From positions 992,001-1,056,000 of the forward strand of contig NZ_SORO01000001.1 in assembly GCF_004368965.1 (NCBI RefSeq): a stretch of DNA of 64,000 bases. The letters are read 5' to 3'. This stretch comes from Leptospira meyeri. Its GTDB lineage: Bacteria > Spirochaetota > Leptospiria > Leptospirales > Leptospiraceae. The translations under genes were made by a program, and so were the position numbers. The notes below the pieces were generated by a model, which saw nothing but the letters and a program-made list of their open reading frames with translations, searched no databases and was not told where the DNA came from. The stretch's first letter is position 1, and every line of letters starts with the position of its first letter. This document shows, piece after piece, positions 19,152 through 27,984 of the stretch.

Positions 19152-20309
19152 ATGGAAACACTAGAAAGAAGTAAGCGATCTTTGGATGTTTTTTCTGACA
19201 AAGAAAAAAAACTCCATGTTTTGACGAAATTTTTATTAAACCAGGAATTGAGTCTAAAGGACAACATCCACTCTGGGGAAAGTTGTTTTTTAAAAAAAGT
19301 ATCAGCGGATGGGAACAAGGTTCTTGTGAGCGTTCGCCCTACCCTGACACTTTCTGTGGGCCAAAAAATCACCCTATACAAAATTTTAGGCCGATACCTG
19401 CATCTGGAATGTACGGTGGAACAAGATAAAGGGGAGTCGCAGTATGTACTCCATTTAGATAAAATTGCCATCGCAAAAAAAGATAGAGAAAGTTCAAGGA
19501 TCCCTGTCCCACCTGGATCCGCTTGGATCACCAACGTGGTTTCCAGTAAGGCAAAAATTGAAACAGATATGTTTCATGTCCCGACGGCAGTCAAAGTGAA
19601 CTTTCAAGACTATGAAACCAAACTCAAAAACTCAGTGGATTTTATTAAGATTTCGACTTTTAACTCAAGTGAAGACTCAGAAATCATCCGCCAAATTAAA
19701 AAAACCAAAAAGGGTTTGTTGTTAGAAGATGCCACCGATCGCAAATCCTACGAAACGGCTCCGAACGAAGACTTCTTGGTTTTTTCAGAAGAAATCGAAG
19801 AAGATATTGATAAAGAAATCAATAACAAACGAAACCAAAAAATCAAATCAGAACTCATCCTCCCCATTCTCTATTTAACTGATGAAGAAGAATCCATTCC
19901 GATTGGATACATCCAAATGCAAAGTAAAACAGAAACCTTTGATTTGCTGAAAGCCATGGAGATGAAAACTTTATGTTTTGAAATGGTAGACCGGATTCGT
20001 CATTCAAATATGATCAAGTCAGATGGAAAATTTCCAGTGATTGATATTTCTGAAGGTGGACTCAAAGTGATTGTAGACCACCCTGATTTGATTCAAAGTT
20101 TACCAAAACTTTCCGGATTCCAATTTGATATATTTTTTAAAATGCAATCTCCTCTCACTGCGTTTGGGACAATCAAAACAATTACCAAAAACGAAGAAGG
20201 TCACCTAACAGTAGGCTTGGCGATTGCGGGACACTCCTCTCGTTCCGGTGAGAAAAAAAGATTTTTGGAAAACGTGGAATTCTTTCGAAAACAAAATCAC
20301 AAATCCTAA
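19152..20309 (+). CDS. DUF1577-type protein with C-terminal PilZ-like segment
   Basis: 385 residues, no signal peptide. The overall sequence matches what I know of the Leptospira-specific DUF1577 group. An N-terminal region (about 40-120) has the beta-rich look of a PilZN/YcgR-type domain (CFLKKVSADGNKVLVSVRP). The C-terminal region has FPVIDISEGGLKVIVDH with D298, close to the D/N-x-S-x-x-G signature of PilZ domains, followed by the typical F-x-I...GTIKTITK...VGLAI strands. A clean RxxxR half of the c-di-GMP motif is not visible upstream (there is DRIRH). I infer a c-di-GMP effector or a degenerate relative; an EAL protein is encoded nearby at 22294. Divergent from guaB. Confidence 0.75.
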   Translation: METLERSKRSLDVFSDKEKKLHVLTKFLLNQELSLKDNIHSGESCFLKKVSADGNKVLVSVRPTLTLSVGQKITLYKILGRYLHLECTVEQDKGESQYVLHLDKIAIAKKDRESSRIPVPPGSAWITNVVSSKAKIETDMFHVPTAVKVNFQDYETKLKNSVDFIKISTFNSSEDSEIIRQIKKTKKGLLLEDATDRKSYETAPNEDFLVFSEEIEEDIDKEINNKRNQKIKSELILPILYLTDEEESIPIGYIQMQSKTETFDLLKAMEMKTLCFEMVDRIRHSNMIKSDGKFPVIDISEGGLKVIVDHPDLIQSLPKLSGFQFDIFFKMQSPLTAFGTIKTITKNEEGHLTVGLAIAGHSSRSGEKKRFLENVEFFRKQNHKS

Positions 20310-20310
20310 T

Positions 20311-22248
20311 TTAAAGTTCTCCGTAACCTAAAACTTCCATCGACCATCTTTCTTCTAGTTTTCTAGAGGAAAATGTTATGGTCTCTGGATCCATATTTTG
20401 TTTTAAGAATTCAAAATCCTTTGGATCAACTTCTTCCCCATCCACCAAATAGAAAGATTCTTCCGAAAGATCCAAACTTTTGATTTTACTTGTTGGAAGT
20501 TTTTCATAAATCAAATACGAAGCTGAATCCAGTTCATTCTTTCGCCAGTTCTTCAGTTCCAACTTTTGTCCGTCGATGACAAAGACCAATCGGTGTTGTA
20601 GGTTCTCTCCACGATGCGCCAAAGTCCTGGATAAATAAGAATTTCTTTTGGCCTCAAGGGTAGAAACAAGATCTGCCACTTCCTTTGATTTGGGAACAGA
20701 GGCCAAAGGAATCACAAAGTCAATGGTAGAAAATGGCTCAGAATTAATTCGCCCTTCGATGAATGTTAGAATCCTAGAAAGATCCTTTCCCAAATTTTCG
20801 GAATGAAACCAAACACTATGATGGCGACTCCCCGACCATTCCTTTGCCATTGCAAATGCATTCTCTAACCCAGAACTAAAAAATCGAATTCCCGAACTTG
20901 AAAACTCCAGATCCATTCGGTCATTTTTTCCAGATTCTGGTGCACACAAAAATGGTCTTGGAAATTCATCCAGTCGTCTTTCGAGTAAATCTTCTGCAAA
21001 GTACAAAGACTCTGTTAAGTCCCTTGGACTAAAGGTCGGCGTTTGGATGATTCGGTATGGCGGTGTCGACATAAAAGAAAGTCCTTCTTTCTCAGCATCC
21101 CGACGCATGGCAGTCCCTGGCAAAACGGACAAGGGAAAGGCTTGAACCCATTCCCCAAGGCCGTGTTCCAAAAAGAAATGAATTCCTCTTTCCACATCAT
21201 CCGGTTTGTCACCAGGTAGTCCGATGATGAGATCCAGAAGCAGTTCCATTCCTTCACCAGCTAACATCTTCGCCACTTCTGCCACTTTGTGTGGACTACC
21301 ATAACGTTTCACTCGTTTCAAAGTTTCTTCGTTTACGGATTGAAGTCCCAGTTCCACTCGAGTGAATCCCGCCTTACGAAGTTTAGTTGCAATTTTTGGA
21401 GTGACACCTTCCGAACGTAATTCCGCAAACATGGACATCTGGCCATCGGAGTTTACTAAAGCAATGGCATCCAAAAAATTTTCGAATCCAGGTCTATGAT
21501 TGAAGGTAGGATCTAAAAAAACCAGTTCCCTGGCTCCTTTTTCTTTTAAATTGGAAATCAAACGAATGGTTTCAGGAATATCAAGTGTCCTTAAGTTTTG
21601 TGAGGACTTAGGATAGAAACAATAGGTACATTGCGATTTACAACCCCTGACGGTTTCCAAATACGTGGAACGTTTGGGATCTACTTGTAAATGGCCAGTG
21701 GTATAGGGAGAAGGAAAATCCGTGAGTGGAAAATTTGCTTGTGCCTGTTTTCCAAAGGATGTAAGTTTTCCGTTTTCTTTCCGATAGGCCACATTTTCCA
21801 ATCCTTCCAAAGAAGACCCAGAGAGGATGGTCCGCATAAGGTTTCGAAAACTATGTTCGGCTTCACCAGACACAGCGATATCATAACCCTCTTCCCCCAA
21901 AACATAAGGGTTGTCATCATTGACCTCTGGACCTCCGATGAGGATCTTAGTATCTGGATTTCGTTTTTTAATTTCTTTGGCAATGTAAAGGCTACGTTCT
22001 GTATTCCATAAATATAATGAGAGACCTAAAAAATCAGGACCTTCTTTTGCGATCCGATCGATTAATTCTTTGTCACCTAAAGAATCTGTATCTTCCGGAG
22101 GAATGACAAAAGGTTGGATACCTAAAACTGGGTCTTCTTTGGACTCGAGACAACTTGCTAAACTAGCAGCCGCTAGGGGGACATTTCCCGTTGCTGCATA
22201 ATAGGAAGGAGGAGGTACCGGTAATTGCAAAAATTGTATTTTTGCCAT
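20311..22248 (-). CDS. B12-binding-domain radical SAM protein
   Basis: About 645 residues from the ATG at 22248 (MAKIQFLQLPVPP); an ATG at 22260 and a TTG at 22287 are also in frame and none has a strong ribosome site. An N-terminal cobalamin-binding-like Rossmann domain (GPDFLGLSLYLWNTERS, KILIGGPEV) is followed by the radical SAM core with the cluster motif CKSQCTYC and ELGLQSVNEETL and LIIGLPGD. The C-terminal 200 residues lack a known domain. The B12-binding domain lacks an obvious DxHxxG, as in many family members. Substrate unknown. The stop lies 2 bases from the DUF1577 gene end (convergent). Confidence 0.85.
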   Translation of the reverse strand: MAKIQFLQLPVPPPSYYAATGNVPLAAASLASCLESKEDPVLGIQPFVIPPEDTDSLGDKELIDRIAKEGPDFLGLSLYLWNTERSLYIAKEIKKRNPDTKILIGGPEVNDDNPYVLGEEGYDIAVSGEAEHSFRNLMRTILSGSSLEGLENVAYRKENGKLTSFGKQAQANFPLTDFPSPYTTGHLQVDPKRSTYLETVRGCKSQCTYCFYPKSSQNLRTLDIPETIRLISNLKEKGARELVFLDPTFNHRPGFENFLDAIALVNSDGQMSMFAELRSEGVTPKIATKLRKAGFTRVELGLQSVNEETLKRVKRYGSPHKVAEVAKMLAGEGMELLLDLIIGLPGDKPDDVERGIHFFLEHGLGEWVQAFPLSVLPGTAMRRDAEKEGLSFMSTPPYRIIQTPTFSPRDLTESLYFAEDLLERRLDEFPRPFLCAPESGKNDRMDLEFSSSGIRFFSSGLENAFAMAKEWSGSRHHSVWFHSENLGKDLSRILTFIEGRINSEPFSTIDFVIPLASVPKSKEVADLVSTLEAKRNSYLSRTLAHRGENLQHRLVFVIDGQKLELKNWRKNELDSASYLIYEKLPTSKIKSLDLSEESFYLVDGEEVDPKDFEFLKQNMDPETITFSSRKLEERWSMEVLGYGEL

Positions 22249-22293
22249 ATTGAATGACATGATCTCAGATGAGAGGGATTTTCGCAAAACCTT

Positions 22294-23553
22294 TCAGGAT
22301 CTTGAAACCACCACATCGATGAATAAAATCAAATTTTCAGAAAGATTTCTAGCAAATGTCCGTAACATCATCCGTTCGGATATGTCATGATACATTTGGG
22401 AAAGAGTCCAAGCATCCCGACTCGTTTTGGATTTGTGCAAATGTTCAAAAAAATATGGGCGAAAGGACCAGTTTTTTCCAAGAAAGGAATAGTCCGGTTC
22501 TATATTCCCTGTATTACCACGGGAATAATTAGGAGAAACCTGGAACCCAAGCGGACTTGTGATGTACATCCGAAAAAAATCCCCATCTCCAAAAACATTG
22601 GTTTCAAATCCACCCTTCCATTCCCAAATTCCATTCTCTTCCGTAAATCCCATCATGATTTCAGATAGTTTATCCTTCCAAATAGTCTCCCATTCAATTT
22701 GGCGATTCATCTCCGATTGTTTTCGGGCATGAAAGTATTCTAAAGAAGATTGCATTTCAGTTCTATAATCAAATCGTTTTGCAAATAGTGGTTCTGGTTT
22801 GGCAAAATAAAAACCCTGGATGTATCTTGCTCCGTAATTCAAAGCATTGTAAAGTTCATCTTCCGATTCAATTCCTTCAAATAGTAAACTACTTCCCAAA
22901 GATTCTCCCAACTTTGATAAGTTGAGTAAAATTTCTTTGAAGTTTCTTGAGAATGTTGACCTTCTTAACATCTGTAAGTCGACTTTAATAATTTCTGGAT
23001 GAAAGAGACCAATTCGATCTAAATTACTTGCTTCCGACCCGGCATCATCCACAGCAATAGAGAATCCTTCTTGTCGGTATAAATTAAGAACGGGACGTAA
23101 TAACTCTAAATTATGTGGGAATCTTTCTTCCGTAATCTCAATGACTATCCGTTCTGGGTCCACTCCAACTTCTCTCACCATCCGAATGGTTTGTGGGAGT
23201 GTTGTTTCCAATTGTAACAATGTATGGTACATTATGTTCGGAGATATATTTAAAAATAACTTGGTTTCTGCAGGTGCTTCTTTTGCAAATTTTTGTAAGG
23301 CAGCATAACGGATTTCTTCATCGACTTTCTTTTTTAAGAAAAAAATTTCATCGTAACCAAAGGTTTGAGATAAAAAGAATTCTCCTAGGCTTACCAGTCC
23401 TTCGGGAGTGGAAAGACGACCGAGGAGTTCATAACCGTAAATGCCAGTGGATTCCGACGAAAGGATGGGTTGGAAAACGGGAACGAGGGTTCCGCCAGAC
23501 AACCATTCTTTCCAATCGCGCAGAAGCTGATGACTTTCTCTTTCTGTAATCAT
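22294..23553 (-). CDS. EAL-domain protein (c-di-GMP phosphodiesterase-like)
   Basis: 419 residues from the ATG at 23553 (MITERESHQ); the frame extends to a TTG at 23565. An EAL domain occupies about residues 20-265: YELLGRL in the EAL position, LNISPNIM, IVIEITEE, AVDDAGSEASNLDRIG, IIKVDLQML, LFEGIESEDEL and YIQGFYFAKPEP. The catalytic glutamate, asparagine, DD pair and lysine are present, but loop 6, normally DDFGTGYSS, is changed, so activity could be reduced or regulatory. The remaining 150 residues (about 270-419) form an uncharacterised domain with IWEWKGGFETNVFG. Likely hydrolyses c-di-GMP or senses it. Confidence 0.85.
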   Translation of the reverse strand: MITERESHQLLRDWKEWLSGGTLVPVFQPILSSESTGIYGYELLGRLSTPEGLVSLGEFFLSQTFGYDEIFFLKKKVDEEIRYAALQKFAKEAPAETKLFLNISPNIMYHTLLQLETTLPQTIRMVREVGVDPERIVIEITEERFPHNLELLRPVLNLYRQEGFSIAVDDAGSEASNLDRIGLFHPEIIKVDLQMLRRSTFSRNFKEILLNLSKLGESLGSSLLFEGIESEDELYNALNYGARYIQGFYFAKPEPLFAKRFDYRTEMQSSLEYFHARKQSEMNRQIEWETIWKDKLSEIMMGFTEENGIWEWKGGFETNVFGDGDFFRMYITSPLGFQVSPNYSRGNTGNIEPDYSFLGKNWSFRPYFFEHLHKSKTSRDAWTLSQMYHDISERMMLRTFARNLSENLILFIDVVVSRS

Positions 23554-23693
23554 AAATAGATACAATCTTTTAATGCAAGATCAGTACCAATAAGCATTGT
23601 AGGGAATTTTACTGCAATATGCCCAATTAAAAGGCAACAACGAACACGGGAGGAAGAAAAACGCTAAATTTGCTTATTAATTAAGCGGAATGA

Positions 23694-23727
23694 TAAAAAA
23701 AACCACCCAGGTTGCCCAGGGTGGTTT
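23694..23727 (-). terminator. Intrinsic terminator of the 54-residue lipoprotein gene
   Basis: On the minus strand an eight-pair stem AACCACCC/GGGTGGTT with a ten-base loop is followed directly by a run of T. It lies 17 bases past the stop at 23744 and well before the EAL gene start, so the EAL gene needs its own promoter. Confidence 0.85.
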
Positions 23728-23743
23728 CTGATTTGAGTAGAAA

Positions 23744-23908
23744 TTATTTAATATCTCTAGCTCTTGTTTTGAATGAATCATCCAATTTTGGTTTTTTGGA
23801 AGGTTTTGGTTCTTCCACAACTGGCGTTTGTTTAACTTCTTCAGAGGCACAGTTAATCATAAATACAGCCAAAAAAGCAATGATCAGCATAGACGAAATT
23901 TTTTTCAT
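23744..23908 (-). CDS. Small lipoprotein, 54 residues
   Basis: A short gene read directly from the sequence. ATG at 23908 is preceded by AAGGAG at ideal spacing (seven bases). The product begins MKKISSMLIIAFLAVFMINC with the lipobox cysteine at residue 20, then a short charged, proline-lysine-rich tail (EEPKPSKKPKLDDSF) and stops at 23744. A strong terminator follows. The combination of ribosome site, lipobox and terminator makes it a real gene. The tail may pack against an outer-membrane complex or peptidoglycan, but no function is known. Divergent from tmk. Confidence 0.8.
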   Translation of the reverse strand: MKKISSMLIIAFLAVFMINCASEEVKQTPVVEEPKPSKKPKLDDSFKTRARDIK

Positions 23909-23987
23909 GTTTTTGCTCCTTAGACTAAATTGCCGAGTTTAGTAAATAAGTCGAGGAAAAAACGACCATTCTTAAAATGGAGGGGAT

Positions 23988-24593
23988 ATGCCCCAAAATA
24001 ATCAGTTCTTTGTCTTTGAAGGGATCGATGGATCCGGGAAAACCACTGTCTCTCGAATGGTATCGGAAGCACTTTTAACAAAATCCATTCCAAACCTTTG
24101 GCATAGAGAGCCAACAGACAGTGTGCACGGAAAAAAAATCAGAGAGTTCCTACAAGGAAAACTCAAACTGACAAAAGAAGAACAGATAGAAACCTTTATT
24201 GCTGATCGTGAGTGCTCGGTCAATGAAGTCATCTTACCAACGTTAAAGAGTGGTAAATCAATTGTACAAGATCGCTATTATTTTTCCACTGCCGCTTACC
24301 AAGGTAGAGATGAAGAACATGCAGCCGACATCTTATATAAAAATGAGGATAGAGGATTTCCTGAACCCAACCGAGTTTATTTTTTAGATCTTTCACCGGA
24401 AGAGGCACAAGAACGTAGAACAAGTCGTGGTGGTAAGGAAGAAGTATTTGATGTCGATTCGGAACAGGCTCGCATCTACCAAAACTATTTGGCAATTTTA
24501 CCAGAATCTACGATCTTCGTAGATGCCACAGCAGAATTGGAGGAAGTGGTTGCTTTCTGTGTTGAGGATATTTTAAAATCTCTCGAAGGTTAG
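23988..24593 (+). CDS. tmk: Thymidylate kinase
   Basis: 201 residues. The P-loop FEGIDGSGKTT covers residues 10-20, followed by WHREPTDS, DRYYFSTAAYQG and the LID segment RRTSRGGKEEVFD; the DR(Y/H) motif binds dTMP. The enzyme phosphorylates dTMP to dTDP for DNA synthesis in the cytoplasm. GGAGGGG precedes the ATG by six bases. The last four bases overlap the convergent methyltransferase gene. Diverges from the small lipoprotein gene at 23908. Confidence 0.94.
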   Translation: MPQNNQFFVFEGIDGSGKTTVSRMVSEALLTKSIPNLWHREPTDSVHGKKIREFLQGKLKLTKEEQIETFIADRECSVNEVILPTLKSGKSIVQDRYYFSTAAYQGRDEEHAADILYKNEDRGFPEPNRVYFLDLSPEEAQERRTSRGGKEEVFDVDSEQARIYQNYLAILPESTIFVDATAELEEVVAFCVEDILKSLEG

Positions 24594-25477
24594 TTCTCCT
24601 TCTGTACCATATACACCATCATATCACCTGACTGAAACCACTTTACAAGTTGGTCCATCACACGTTTCCGGAGTTTGAAAAATAAACTGGCTCCGGCGCG
24701 TGAGGTCATTCCACTTCCATAGGTAAAAGATACTGGTTTCTCAAAACCCAAACTCAGAAGTAAATTTTTTAATCCCTTATAGGAATAATAATATAGATGT
24801 TCAGGAACATTGAGATACCGCCAATTTTTCCCACCAAGTTTTGCAAGTAAGCCGTAACGACAGGTGGATAAAATCAGCACCCCACCAGGTTTTAAATGTT
24901 TTTGAATCTTTTTTAAGGTTTCCTTTGGTTTGTGAAGGTGTTCGATCGTCGCCCATAGTGTGATGACATCAAATTGATTTTGGAACTCCATGTCCCAATC
25001 TAAAAAGTTCTCTTGGAAGATATTTAAGTGTAAGGTTTCTCTCGCAAAACGAACGGGACCATCGGCAATTTCAATACCAAAAGCATCGTATCCACGTTCT
25101 TTTTGGTAAGCAACAAAGTAACCAGCCGCACATCCAATGTCCAAAGAAGACAGTTTTTCCCCTGGTAACAAATGAGAATTACGATCTCTCTCCCAAGAAA
25201 AAAAATCCAAATCCTTTAGATTGAGTTGGAAGACCCGAGCAATCTCTGTCCGAAGTTTTTCGGAATAATAATTGTCATACCCTCTTTCTGTCCGTTGAGT
25301 AAAATAAGAATCGTCGTAATACTTTTTGACAGCCATAAAATCCGGTTGGGGGTTCACTTGAACGAGCCCACAAGAAACACAAGAGACAATTGAAAACGAT
25401 TCACCCAGTGGGCTTTCTTTTGTAAAAATGGGACGGAAGCGGTTTTCACCGCAGCTATTGCAAGGGATTAGTTCCAC
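24590..25477 (-). CDS. Class I SAM methyltransferase with N-terminal zinc ribbon
   Basis: 295 residues. Cysteines C6, C9, C33 and C36 (CNSCG, CVSCG) form a four-cysteine zinc-ribbon-like module; a Methyltransf_23-type fold follows with motif I LDIGCAAGYF, FDVITLWATIEHL and KPGGVLILST. The combination is typical of methyltransferases acting on sugars or lipids (for example the C-methyltransferase group with an N-terminal zinc ribbon). Substrate is unknown. The stop overlaps tmk by 4 bases on the opposite strand; the gene ends the metal ABC transporter run only 7 bases away from the permease, so it may be upstream of nothing but share a transcript with it. Confidence 0.8.
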   Translation of the reverse strand: MELIPCNSCGENRFRPIFTKESPLGESFSIVSCVSCGLVQVNPQPDFMAVKKYYDDSYFTQRTERGYDNYYSEKLRTEIARVFQLNLKDLDFFSWERDRNSHLLPGEKLSSLDIGCAAGYFVAYQKERGYDAFGIEIADGPVRFARETLHLNIFQENFLDWDMEFQNQFDVITLWATIEHLHKPKETLKKIQKHLKPGGVLILSTCRYGLLAKLGGKNWRYLNVPEHLYYYSYKGLKNLLLSLGFEKPVSFTYGSGMTSRAGASLFFKLRKRVMDQLVKWFQSGDMMVYMVQKEN

Positions 25478-25484
25478 ATACTAT

Positions 25485-26339
25485 TTATCGGACAGATTTG
25501 GAAAAAACGGAAGTGGTTAGAAATCGAATCAAATGGAGAAAAAAAGCCAATCCGCAGAGAACAAGGATGATACTAGATGAGGTTGGAAAATAAATCATTT
25601 CCCCATTTCTTTCAATTCCGACAAGTGAAATCAAAAATCCAGAGATAGTGGAAAATACAGAAAACAATACACAAACAACTGTTAATAGTTTTAAAGAACG
25701 AATGAGTGGGAGAAGTGCAAAGACTGGTAAAATTAAATGGGCAATGCTATAAAAAGTTCCGAGTAAATTGACGGCAACGGTAAGAGAGGCAGCCAAAATG
25801 ATATAAAACAAAAGATCAAATGGAAGAGGATTTCCCACTTGGATTTTGTATTCGTCCCGATCAAAACTAATAAAAAGAAAACGTCTGAAAAAACTTAGGT
25901 AAAGGATAAAAAAGAAAATAGCGATGTAAATTCCAAAGGAATTTGTCCTAACTTGTGAAGTTAAAATATCCCCAAAAAATGCAGCCATCAAATGATTTTG
26001 GACATTCCCACCAAGGGACAACATGACTTGCGAAGCCGCAGAAAAGAATACAAAAAGAATTCCAAGGATGACCTCTTCTTTCATCCCTCTCAATTTTCTT
26101 ACATACAATAGTGGAAAAACTAACACAGAAGAGAATAGAATGGGGAAAATTTCTCCTGGCCATTCCATAAACAAGGATAAGGCGACAGAAAAAGTAACAG
26201 CTTGGGATAATGTGACACCAAAAAAAGTCATACCTCTGAGTACGATCAAAATTCCGAGAACTGATAAAAGGGCACCCACAAGGCTACCTACAAGGATTTG
26301 AGGTAAAAATAAAGTCCAATTAGAAAGTATATTAGTCAT
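25485..26339 (-). CDS. Metal (zinc-type) ABC transporter permease
   Basis: 284 residues from the ATG at 26339, which lies inside the end of the ATPase gene (8-base overlap, CATGACTAA), so translation is probably coupled; a longer frame to 26369 is unlikely. About eight hydrophobic helices with the family segments GSLVGALLSVLGILIVLRGMTF and LLGTFYSIAHLILPVFALL fit the ABC-3 (ZnuB/TroC) family. It forms the membrane channel for zinc or manganese import with the ATPase and the binding protein upstream. The context (Zur-like palindrome at the operon start) favours zinc. Confidence 0.9.
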   Translation of the reverse strand: MTNILSNWTLFLPQILVGSLVGALLSVLGILIVLRGMTFFGVTLSQAVTFSVALSLFMEWPGEIFPILFSSVLVFPLLYVRKLRGMKEEVILGILFVFFSAASQVMLSLGGNVQNHLMAAFFGDILTSQVRTNSFGIYIAIFFFILYLSFFRRFLFISFDRDEYKIQVGNPLPFDLLFYIILAASLTVAVNLLGTFYSIAHLILPVFALLPLIRSLKLLTVVCVLFSVFSTISGFLISLVGIERNGEMIYFPTSSSIILVLCGLAFFLHLIRFLTTSVFSKSVR

Positions 26340-27045
26340 GGTGGTGGCAGTTTGGCGGCCTTTCTCCACTGGTGATATTATAGAGTTTTCCTTCGTCTAT
26401 TTCAAAAATTTCATCAAACCCAAATCCCCAATCATGTTCTAAACTATGAGTGATAAAAAAAAGGGATCTGTTTCCTTCCTTTAGATATTCGGATAAAACT
26501 GTTTGGAAAAGTTCTCTAGCATTATGATCCAAGGAATCCATTGGTTCATCTAAAAAAATCAAATTGGCTTTTGTGAGGAGGGAACGAAGGATTAAGACTT
26601 TTTGTAACTGTCCCCCACTACAGAGAGAGATTTGTTTTTTTAAATACGAACTAACGCCTGTTCTTTCAATAAGTGCCAAATCTTCACTCGAAAATTTCTT
26701 TTTCGGTAAAAAGCTAAGTCCAATATTTTTTGGCATCAGAAGTACATCTTCCACTCGCAAAGGAAATTCAAGAGACATACGTTTGGCTTGGGGTACATAG
26801 GAAGTGGTAAATGTTTTTGAAAAAGATATGGTTCCAGAGAGTGGGGGCAAAAGTTCTGTCAACGTACGAAAGAGTGTGGTTTTTCCAGCACCATTTCCAC
26901 CGACGAGAGCATAGGTTTTTCCAGAATGGACCTGCAAATGGATATCGGAAACCACTGGAAATTCCCTTCTATATCCGACACAAAGTGCGTCAGTATGAAT
27001 CAATGAAACAGGAGATTCTAGATTATTTGGTTTTATCGCTTGCAT
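26332..27045 (-). CDS. Metal (zinc-type) ABC transporter ATP-binding protein
   Basis: 237 residues. Walker A ALVGGNGAGKTTLFR, signature SLCSGGQLQKVLIL, Walker B LIFLDEPMDSLD and the switch histidine FFITHSLEHD are all present. The C-terminus ends NCHHHD, a potential metal-binding tail. It overlaps the binding protein gene by 23 bases and the permease by 8 bases, so ZnuACB-type genes are tightly coupled. It hydrolyses ATP to power import of zinc or a related metal. Confidence 0.92.
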   Translation of the reverse strand: MQAIKPNNLESPVSLIHTDALCVGYRREFPVVSDIHLQVHSGKTYALVGGNGAGKTTLFRTLTELLPPLSGTISFSKTFTTSYVPQAKRMSLEFPLRVEDVLLMPKNIGLSFLPKKKFSSEDLALIERTGVSSYLKKQISLCSGGQLQKVLILRSLLTKANLIFLDEPMDSLDHNARELFQTVLSEYLKEGNRSLFFITHSLEHDWGFGFDEIFEIDEGKLYNITSGERPPNCHHHD

Positions 27046-27958
27046 CTCGTATTTTTTGTAACATCAGTCGCAGGGTATCTTCGTAAGTGAGAGCCTCTGG
27101 ACTACCTCCGACAGAAACGGGTAAAGTGACAACAACGCTCCCCGGAACCTTCGAAGATACATACTCAGCATACTTTGGATTATGATAAGGACCAATCAAG
27201 ATAATTTTTATCTTTTCTGCAGTCATATAACTGATGACCTGATCCATATAACGAACAGAAGGTGGAACTCCGGGTCTTTCTTCGATGGTTAAATTCGCAT
27301 TGAATTTAAACCGGGAAGCCAAATACACAAACTGGTCATGAAATACGGCTACCTTCAAACCAAAATAGGGTTCCATTTTTTTCATTTCTTCTTTTGTGAG
27401 TTGGATGAGACGTTTTTTGAAGGTGTTAAAATTCCCTTCGTAGTATTCTCCGTTCAAAGGATCAACACGGGTGAAAGCATTTTTTATATTTTGTGCCATC
27501 TGGATCGCATTAATGGGATCATTCCAATAATGTGGATTCCCATAAATATGCATATCCCCCATAGAACGATCCATCATCACCGTTGGTTCCCCAAGAATTT
27601 TTACTCCAAAGGAAGTATCACAATATCCCGGTTGGCCTTTTTGGATTTTGATATTGCGGGATTGTTGTTGGAGGTAAGGAATCCAACCAATTTCTAAATC
27701 AAGACCAATCACACAAAGAACATCTGCTTCGCTGAGTTTGACAAGGAAGTCGGGTCTTGTCATGACAAAATGTGGATCATCGGTTCCTCGAATCATTCCG
27801 GAAACTTCCGCCCTATCACCGGCTATTTGTTCGGCGATGTATTTGATATCGGGAAGACTTGTAACAAGAGAAACCTTTGCAAACAATGGTGTGCCGACAA
27901 AAAGGGCAAATAATAAAATAGAAACGAATCGATTGACAATCATAAATGTAAAACGCAT
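27023..27958 (-). CDS. Metal (zinc-type) ABC transporter substrate-binding protein
   Basis: 311 residues with a signal peptide ending VGTPLFAKVS; not a lipoprotein. The ZnuA/TroA-family fold shows three likely metal ligands: H63 in DDPHF, H143 in GNPHYW and H207 in VFHDQF. The usual fourth acidic ligand is not where expected: the strand reads ILIGPYHNPKYAEY (H259 nearby) and the LDPLG-type motif is replaced by LPVSVGGSPEA. The gene overlaps the ATPase by 23 bases and follows the barrel gene by 26 bases. It captures zinc or manganese in the periplasm. Confidence 0.88.
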   Translation of the reverse strand: MRFTFMIVNRFVSILLFALFVGTPLFAKVSLVTSLPDIKYIAEQIAGDRAEVSGMIRGTDDPHFVMTRPDFLVKLSEADVLCVIGLDLEIGWIPYLQQQSRNIKIQKGQPGYCDTSFGVKILGEPTVMMDRSMGDMHIYGNPHYWNDPINAIQMAQNIKNAFTRVDPLNGEYYEGNFNTFKKRLIQLTKEEMKKMEPYFGLKVAVFHDQFVYLASRFKFNANLTIEERPGVPPSVRYMDQVISYMTAEKIKIILIGPYHNPKYAEYVSSKVPGSVVVTLPVSVGGSPEALTYEDTLRLMLQKIRDASDKTK

Positions 27959-27984
27959 TGGATTTAGAACTCCTCTTCTTTTCC

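Noticed and set aside
23712..23942. 76-residue plus-strand frame
   Set aside because: Antisense to the 54-residue lipoprotein gene and its terminator, which have much better signals.
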